This document shows positions 57,696-64,000 of a DNA stretch of 64,000 nt, piece by piece. The DNA comes from Siphonodentalium dalli (Eukaryota; Mollusca; Scaphopoda; Gadilida; Siphonodentaliidae). The stretch's first letter is position 1. Each line of letters opens with the position of its first letter. The translations under genes were made by a program, and so were the position numbers. Below the pieces are notes generated by a model, which saw nothing but the letters and a program-made list of their open reading frames with translations, ran no database searches and was not told the origin of the DNA. The stretch spans positions 47,739,073 through 47,803,072 of the forward strand of contig CP136064.1 of the NCBI GenBank assembly GCA_032622095.1, in the 5' to 3' direction.

Positions 57696-58755
57696 GTTTT
57701 CCGAAGACCTATTACTACGAAGGCCCACAACTCCGAAGACCCGATTCTCCGACGGCACACAACTCCGAAGACCCGATTCTCCGACGGCACATAACTCCGA
57801 AGACCCGATTCTCCGACGGCCCATAACTCCGAAGGTCCGATTCTCCGAAGATTTTGTTTTATCGGGGTATTATCGTTTACTAAATAGTGTACAGTCCAGT
57901 GGTGAAGCCAAGGGGTCCCAAAATTCCCACTGCCCCCATTAAACCTCTACTTGCTATTTCAGACAATATGGGCCCCTACCAAAACATGTCCAATGTCATG
58001 TAAACGCCCGGAAATCGTTCATGGGGCATCAAAATATTCAAACTTTTCCTACTGCCCCCACCTAAATGGGAATCCTGGCCCGCCACTGACTATACACCAG
58101 ATACTATAACGTTACGTTGGCCCATGAGATGCCAGAGTAAAATGTACAGGGGTGAACGGGGAAGAACTTGTCGCCCCTGTGCATGTTAGGCTACTCTGAC
58201 ATTCTTGCAGCGTTTCGTTATAATATACCCGGTGCACACCAGTGGCGGAGCCAGGGTTCCCATTTAGGGGTGCACATTAATTAGCATATGTGGGGGGATA
58301 TATCATGCATATGATATGCCGAAAGCATATCACGAAGGCCTGATTTGGGGAGCGCATACATGGGAGGGGTCGCCCCCAATCGTTGGTCCGGGGGCTCCCC
58401 TGGGCATGAACACTGTGAATATTTGAAGGCCTAGGAGGGATTTCCTGACGTTTACATGACATTTGACATGTTTTTTGGGGGCGGTCTTCCCTAGGGCCCC
58501 ATTGACCCCGCCACTGGACTGTACACTATTTAATAAGCGATAAAACATGATCTTCGGAGAATCGGACCTTCGGAGAATCGGCCCTTCGGAGTTATAGACC
58601 TTCGGAGTTATGGGCGTTCGGAGTTATGGGCTTTCGGAGTTATGGGTCTTCGGAGTTATGGGATTTCGGAGAATCGGGACTTCGGAGTTATGGGATTTCG
58701 GCGAATCGGGGCGTCGGAGAATCTGACCTTCGGAGTTATGGGTCTTCGGAAAAAC
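57696..58755. mobile_element. Foldback-type element with 16 bp arm repeats (~1.06 kb)
   Basis: The left arm (57,696-57,850) is an array of CCGAAGACCCGATTCT / CCGAAGACCCATAACT units. The right arm (58,551-58,755) is the complementary array of 16 bp CTTCGGAGTTATGGGT and CTTCGGAGAATCGGGA units. Next inward, ATAGTGTACAGTCCAGTGG (57,884) is inverted against CCACTGGACTGTACACTAT (58,512). Further in, two more inverted pairs nest: CCGCCACTGACTATAC...ACCAG against CCAGTGGCGG, and CAGAGTA..ATGTACAGGGG against CCCCTGTGCATGTTAGGCTACTCTG. Long arms made of short tandem repeats are the hallmark of Foldback/TU-type elements. Open frames here are repeat translations. Confidence 0.88.
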
Positions 58756-58883
58756 GCTACGTAACCAACCAGAGATACGCCATCTTTGTTTGGTTGCTGT
58801 CTGCTCACTAATAAATCATTGAAATTCAAATTAGCTGTGTCAGATTAACACATCTTTTTAACCCTTAATAATGGAAACGCCGG

Positions 58884-59125
58884 TTAACCATTTTTTACTA
58901 AATACTAATTGATGCATGGTCGAGTAGTTAGTTCCCTTTAGAAATGTTCGGATAATAAATTCTGAATATTTCCCACCAATGGATTGGAATTCTTTTGCAT
59001 TTTTATGATCAGTTCGTATGCCTGTTGTCTGCTGATATTTCCTGAACATCCGTCAAATAATTGACCAGTCCATTGTGTACTTTGATAACTGAACGGGAGA
59101 GACCATTCATTAAAGAAAGGGTTGT
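58884..59125 (-). mobile_element. Family B MITE, copy 6
   Basis: TTAACCATTTTTTACTAAATAC at the left and GAAAGGGTTGT at the right (right TTAA mutated to TTGT). GAAATGTTCGGATAATAAATTC, TGTCTGCTGATATTTCCTG and GATAACTGAACGGGAGA match the family in reverse direction. Confidence 0.78.
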
Positions 59126-61441
59126 CATCTGCAATGAAAACGCCAGACGAAGCACTCATCGAACTTCCAAACTGTCGGAAGTAATATACAGGTAGGATAT
59201 ATTACAATTTATCGCTGCCCTGTAGCAAAACAACCATATTATCTGCGTTGGAACTTATATATGACCTATATTATAATGGGACGGCCACGATTAGTGTACC
59301 ATTAACCTACTTCTGTACGGGGTTATTTAGACAGATACTGATTACAGCCCCGCAACACTTGTCCACTTGTTTAGATTCCAATCGGGTAAACCTTTACCCC
59401 CGGCAAAACAAACCGAGCATCGGAGTATAATTAGCGCAGTTCCTCAAGGAAGATAGACGCCAGGGGTATATATGTGACGTTCAATGGTGTATCTTGGCAG
59501 GGCATGTGATAAATCATATATCTGATCCCGCGATGATAAATATCTACAGGAATGTTTGTGCAGGGTCGTCCAATGTGCATGGGGACAGAGGGACTCCACC
59601 CTTTGCTGTTGGTCGACCCCATGCATAAACATTGGGACAAGTGTCATTCTGAGGGTTTGCTTCCGCTATTCCGCCGTCCGTGATCATTTCCAAATGCAAG
59701 TTTACAATGTATACCCCTTCAGTTATAAAAAAACACATTTCCAACTCTGGCAAATTGAATTTACACCACATTGGGTTTGAATTTTCCGTATATATGGTAC
59801 ATGAAGCATGTTATATTGAAAACCTAACAACCTGACGTCACAGGAAAGCATTCTCCTATTGGTCTATATTAAACCCACATATTTGACACTAAACTAGGAT
59901 GACTGGAAGGATTTAAACCTATTTTGAAGGGATTTTTTTTACTTTTGTTGTTTTGTATACGTAACCCCCCATTCCCAATATAGTCACGTCCCTGACGTCA
60001 ATGGAAGGTGCGGTATTTTATCTATACCACAACTCTCATTCCGCTAATCTACCACGCTGCAATTATTGTGTAATTCCCATTATTAGCCGAGGAAACGAAC
60101 CCTGAATTACAGAGAGCGCAGGCCATAGATTGTTCCTAGTAATTAGGTTTGTGTGGATGTTTTCTGTGAGTCAGACATGGCTAATAACTAACGGCATCAT
60201 AAAACATGCTCTTTGAATCGAAATTATCGACCTTGATTTCCATTGTTATGTCGAGCAGTGCTAACTCGAAATGACAATATGACGCGCCGCGCACAACCGG
60301 AAGTGGTTTACGCATCGTCTGTAAATTTAAATGGCACCACATGTTGACAAACATGCCTCACTGTGCTCATGAGTATATGTATAAAATTGAATATGCCAAT
60401 GTCCCGTCAATCTTATTATACGCGAGTACAGTCATAGCTGTCATAAGTTCAGTCGAAAACAAACGGAATTATATCAGCTATTCTCCGATCTATTCGTTCG
60501 TTATTGTTCGGCACGGACATCGACAACAAATTGATATTGATCATGTGGCGTTTTCGCCGATTTTAACTTGTCATGAACCCGCCAGAAACCTGTGGTCGTC
60601 ATGCTTAATTGAAATGTGAGGTGATCAATGGCGTCTACAAAAGCACATGTTGCAGAAACGAAAACGAAAAGCGTGTCACGGTTGGTAAATGTGATAGCCT
60701 ATATTCAGCCATACCGCCAACACCACCACTTGCAATCTAAATCTAGAATATGTGAATACGCCGTGAAGACGAATTGGTTTAGTTATTCCATGAGAAGTGA
60801 CTATAAATTTGACCAAAGTGGACCAGAATTTATAGCATTATGTATGCAGGTATTCTAGAAGATCGGGATAATTTCAGTTGAGTTTATGATACATGACAGG
60901 GAATGACCTGCTTGCTAAATTTTGGCATTTGGCTATGAAGTGAGTCATCATAACGCAATCGCATGCACTCCATGGTGAAGTACTTGCAATGCTAGTGGCA
61001 ATTGAAATGGGTTAGTTGGCATGTCTACGAAAGGAAACGCGAATGACGTAGTCGTTATTGCGCTCAAAACATCCATATATGGGTGTCCTTGGTTTACGGT
61101 GACATGCGTCAGATACGATTTCCGGAAAGATAGCATGCGTGTCGGATAGAATATCCATGAAACTCATACCAAACTTAATCACCCACATGGCACACGGATG
61201 CCGTCCCATCCCCCGGGTGGCTGTAGTAGTGAAGTCAGTTACCTGTCAATGGGGACGCCTTTACAATGGATTGTATGGACCATTAGGAACACGGTGTGAT
61301 TATATAAATGTCGCATGTGCTGTCGGGAAATATGATACATGAATCGTCACAACAAGGGCAAGTGACACATATTACACTCACAGGTGTGTTGGGTGCAAGG
61401 TGCCAGTACATTGTATTTAAACTTGCCCGGACAAGATATAC
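59126..61441. other. 2.3 kb unique sequence, no gene recognised
   Basis: Open frames overlap on both strands at 59,431-59,780 and on the plus strand at 60,341-60,858, but without recognisable domains. CACGTCCCTG near 59,985 matches the end of the 31,562 element in isolation. Confidence 0.4.
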
Positions 61442-62100
61442 TTAAGCTTTTCTATACTAAATACTCATTGACGAGTAGTTCCCTCAGGAAATGACCAGAA
61501 AATGTGTTCAACAAACGACCATATATTGTTGAAGTTATTATCTGAACATTTCCCTCCTCAGGACTCGGGGATTTTTTTACCCTGTGCCAATGCATTCTCT
61601 TATATATGCGAGTCGACCATAGGTCGCCTCGCATATATAAGAGAATGCATTGGCCTAACAATTTTTTATCATTTTTTTTAAATAAATGTTTCTTAAATTT
61701 TTTAGGATATAAAATAATAAAAACATCCATTACCCTGCAGGGAGCCCCACACATATATAGAAGCATATAGAAGAGTGTCGTCTGCTCATGTTTGTCTGGG
61801 GCTCTGTATGGGTGAAATTATAAAATTGTTAAAGAATACACGAAAAAATTATTAAAATTGTAAAAAATTGTTAGGCCAATGCATTCTCTTATATATGCGA
61901 GGCGACCTATGGTCGACTCGCATATATAAGAGAATGCATTGGCACAGGGTAAAAAATTTTTTTAAATCTTTCTGCACTTCTATTAAATTTTCGCCTGTTT
62001 GTCGTCTGCTCATTTTTCCTGAAAACCCCTCCAGATGAATAGTAAACCATTCCAATGTATACTAACAATGTATACTAATGTATACTAATGCATAACTAAC
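61442..62100 (-). mobile_element. Family B MITE, copy 7, split by a hairpin element
   Basis: TTAAGCTTTTCTATACTAAATAC, CATTGACGAGTAGTTCCCTC and ATTATCTGAACATTTCCCTCC lie left of the insertion. TCTGCACTTCTATTAAA, TGTCGTCTGCTCAT, CCTGAAAACCCCTCCAGATGAATAGTAAACCATT and ATGTATACTAA lie to its right. The right end is decayed and placed near 62,100. Confidence 0.75.
61565..61955. mobile_element. Hairpin element (family C core) nested in family B copy
   Basis: CGGGGATTTTTTTACCCTGTG leads into hairpins at 61,586-61,654 and 61,875-61,943 around the CCCTGCAGGGAGCCCC core, here inverted relative to 40,383. The outer GTGACCCGCC end is absent on both sides. Confidence 0.88.
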
Positions 62101-62461
62101 AGCTCTAGAGCAAACTCTCATCGACTCTGCTACGGTAAATTATTCTTTGTTCTGAATTCCAGAAGTATGAGTCAGTTTACACTTAGTCATTTGATATTTG
62201 GATGTTTGGATGTATTTAGATGTTGACATTCAACCGAAGTTCAACTCACATACCGTATCCGATAACACAAACTGCTAGTGTCCGTGATATTATATAACTT
62301 AGATAAGATTACGACCTTTCAATGAAATCAGTCTGGGTAGAATAAGAATTTCACATAATTCATCGTCTGAGTAACATGCATTCACGTGCGTGGACACTCT
62401 CATGCAGGGTGGTGATATATATTACTCAAGGGCAGGGTGCCACAACTTCAGAAGTTCGAAC

Positions 62462-62667
62462 TTAACTCTTCCATGACTGGAGCTTCCTGAAATTGTGCGA
62501 AACCCCTGTTTCAATGCATTCTCTTATATGTGCGAGTTTGGGCTAACAATATTTACCTTGACCATTTAAGCCAGTGCATTCTCTTATATATGCGAGTCTA
62601 TAAGATAAGGCACTGGCACAGGATTGTTAATGCTGCACCAGTGCAGCTCCCGTCATGAAAGGGTTAA
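62462..62667. mobile_element. TTAA element with decayed hairpin core
   Basis: TTAACTCTTCCATGACTGGAGC at the left and GCTCCCGTCATGAAAGGGTTAA at the right. Inside are broken hairpin arms (CAATGCATTCTCTTATATGTGCGAG; CCAGTGCATTCTCTTATATATGCGAG; CACTGGCACAGG). 206 bp. A relative of family A with different end sequence. Confidence 0.8.
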
Positions 62668-63096
62668 TGGGCTTCCGTGTCATTTGTCAGTCGAGCGTAA
62701 TGGTGTGGAATCCCTACATGTCAAGTTGCTTCAACATCCCTGACGAACCTGGGTAATAATACACGTTTCGGAGATACTGGATACTCTGAGTTTTTAGAAA
62801 CCCCGAGAACCATAATCAACGGAGCGATGGTAATATTATCGATTCAGCCTCACTGGGGTTATAAACAGGTTTAGATTTACCAAGTAACGGAAGTAAATCT
62901 AAACAAACTCAGCCGACTGTTTTCCGTTAATTGAGTGAAAATCGAATTTGATATATCTCGTGTGATTGTTCTTTCTGCAGTTGTTTTATTTATGTGTTGA
63001 ATAAGCCATGTTTAATCTGGACTATCCCGGTAGCTCGTTCTCGTGAACATGGAGATAACACTCAGATCAGTATATCTGAATCAGGTTTACTGATTA
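62668..63096. other. Unique sequence, nothing recognised
   Basis: A small inverted pair (GGTTTAGATTTACC..GTAACGG / AAGTAAATCTAAAC) lies at 62,869-62,905. No gene seen. Confidence 0.4.
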
Positions 63097-63450
63097 TTAA
63101 CCCTTTACCCAACAAACCGGCCAAAAACGGCCAAATAAAGCTGCAACAGCCTAAATTATCTTGGGTCTGTCTCAATAAAACCATACAAATATGGATATCA
63201 TTGGAACCGGTTCATTGACCACATTATGATGGTTACAGTTATCCCTGTGCCAATGCATTCTCTTATATATGCGAGTCGACCATAGGTCGCCTCGCATATA
63301 TAAGAGAATGCATTGGCCTAAAAAAAATCTTTTAAATTTTTAATGTATTAAGCCAATGCATTCTCTTATATATGCGAGGCGACCTATGGTCGACTCGCAT
63401 ATATAAGAGAATGCATTGGCACAGGGCCCTTCTGTTGGGTAAAGGGTTAA
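63097..63450. mobile_element. Family A hairpin MITE, complete copy, at the tip of E
   Basis: TTAACCCTTTACCCAACA at the left and TGTTGGGTAAAGGGTTAA at the right, with hairpins at 63,249-63,317 and 63,352-63,420. Its right TTAA (63,447-63,450) is also the terminal TTAA of the adjoining E element. 354 bp. Confidence 0.93.
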
Positions 63451-63985
63451 AGGGACACACGGCCTTCGAAGTGGGTTCATGCGGAATGTCATAACAGTCT
63501 GTAAAACAACTATCATCAACAACTATATAATTATACACGAACAAAATACATTGACTTTGTTCTTATTTTCAGTATTAATGAATAACTCTCCAGTAATGAG
63601 ATCTCGCATGTCAAAACCATTGTTATGCAAACATTACTTCCACAGTGCAATAACTAAGTCAAATTAATCCAATAAGATTCCAAAGTTATACACAACATTT
63701 GAAAAGGTAAAAGCATTGGAAATTATTCCGAAAATCAAATTCAGAGCAATATATATGAACTTACTACACGATTATCGATGTTTGTTGACAAATCACTGTA
63801 ACGTGTAATAGTTCTGTTTATATATAGCAATGTTTCAACACGCGAAATTAAGTTATTGGAGAACTGTAAACAATGAATATAAGAACAAAGTTTACTACTT
63901 CTCCATATTCTTCTTATTTGTGATGGGGTTTTTTTACATATTTTTTTGCACCTGTACCCACTGTGAGTGCATTTTGTTCCTTTAA
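63447..63985. mobile_element. Family E foldback MITE, copy 2
   Basis: Starts TTAAAGGGACACACGGCC and ends with the degenerate complement ACCCACTGTGAGTGCATTTTGTTCCTTTAA. AACAACTATCATCAACAACT at the left and GTTATTGGAGAACTG / TTCTTATTTGTGATGGG at the right are inverted with gaps. Complete uninterrupted copy, 539 bp. Confidence 0.82.
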
Positions 63986-64000
63986 CTTGGTTGAACTTAT

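Noticed and set aside
57661-57942. 93-codon frame with repeated SEDPxxR-like units
   Set aside because: Translation of the 16 bp arm repeats of the Foldback-type element.
59431-59780. Four overlapping frames on both strands, possibly a degraded coding region
   Set aside because: Minus-strand translation looks protein-like in two adjacent frames, which could be a frameshifted pseudogene, but I recognise no family.

Overview
The window looks like a piece of animal nuclear DNA, AT-rich and almost wholly non-coding. It holds a 20 kb satellite array followed by about 43 kb of unique sequence packed with short non-autonomous DNA transposons. The only stretch I can assign to a protein-coding gene is one exon, on the minus strand at 41,649-41,926. 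It encodes the propeptide of a furin-activated matrix metalloproteinase and has clean splice sites on both sides. Its presence, the tRNA-type SINE and the many foldback MITEs suggest an invertebrate metazoan, plausibly marine (lophotrochozoan or deuterostome). I cannot name the species. No bacterial-style genes, rRNA, CRISPR array or complete gene was seen.

Region 1 (1-20,404) is a tandem satellite with a monomer of 173-175 bp, about 117 copies. The first 1.35 kb runs in one orientation and the remaining 19 kb in the opposite one, with an abrupt switch at 1,352-1,355. The long arm is a mosaic of larger copies: a 5.4 kb block repeated almost identically 7,971 bp away, a 1.76 kb block repeated about 9,705 bp away, and six-monomer units of 1,040 bp. 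The array ends sharply at 20,404 beside a 48 bp tandem duplication.

Region 2 (20.4-33 kb) has no recognisable gene. It holds a 979 bp inverted-repeat element with a 10-11 bp target duplication, a cluster of long G or C runs (mostly 11 bp), and several foldback elements. A SINE with RNA polymerase III boxes lies at 32.47-32.78 kb.

Region 3 (33-64 kb) contains the metalloproteinase exon (41.65-41.93 kb) next to a 480 bp foldback, and many MITEs. The TTAA-ended families (piggyBac-like by their TTAA targets and CCC-type ends) are called A, B and E here. Family C has ends reading GTGACCCGCCATATC. A 69 bp hairpin, GCCAATGCATTCTC..., occurs in mirrored pairs inside both A and C. Family D is a near-perfect palindrome with pogo/Tigger-like TACAGTAATGCCC ends. 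There is also a Foldback-type element with 16 bp arm repeats, and a recurrent pair of ATAAAGAGCGTT motifs spaced 42 bp apart. No transposase open frame was seen, so these elements must have been moved by enzymes encoded elsewhere.
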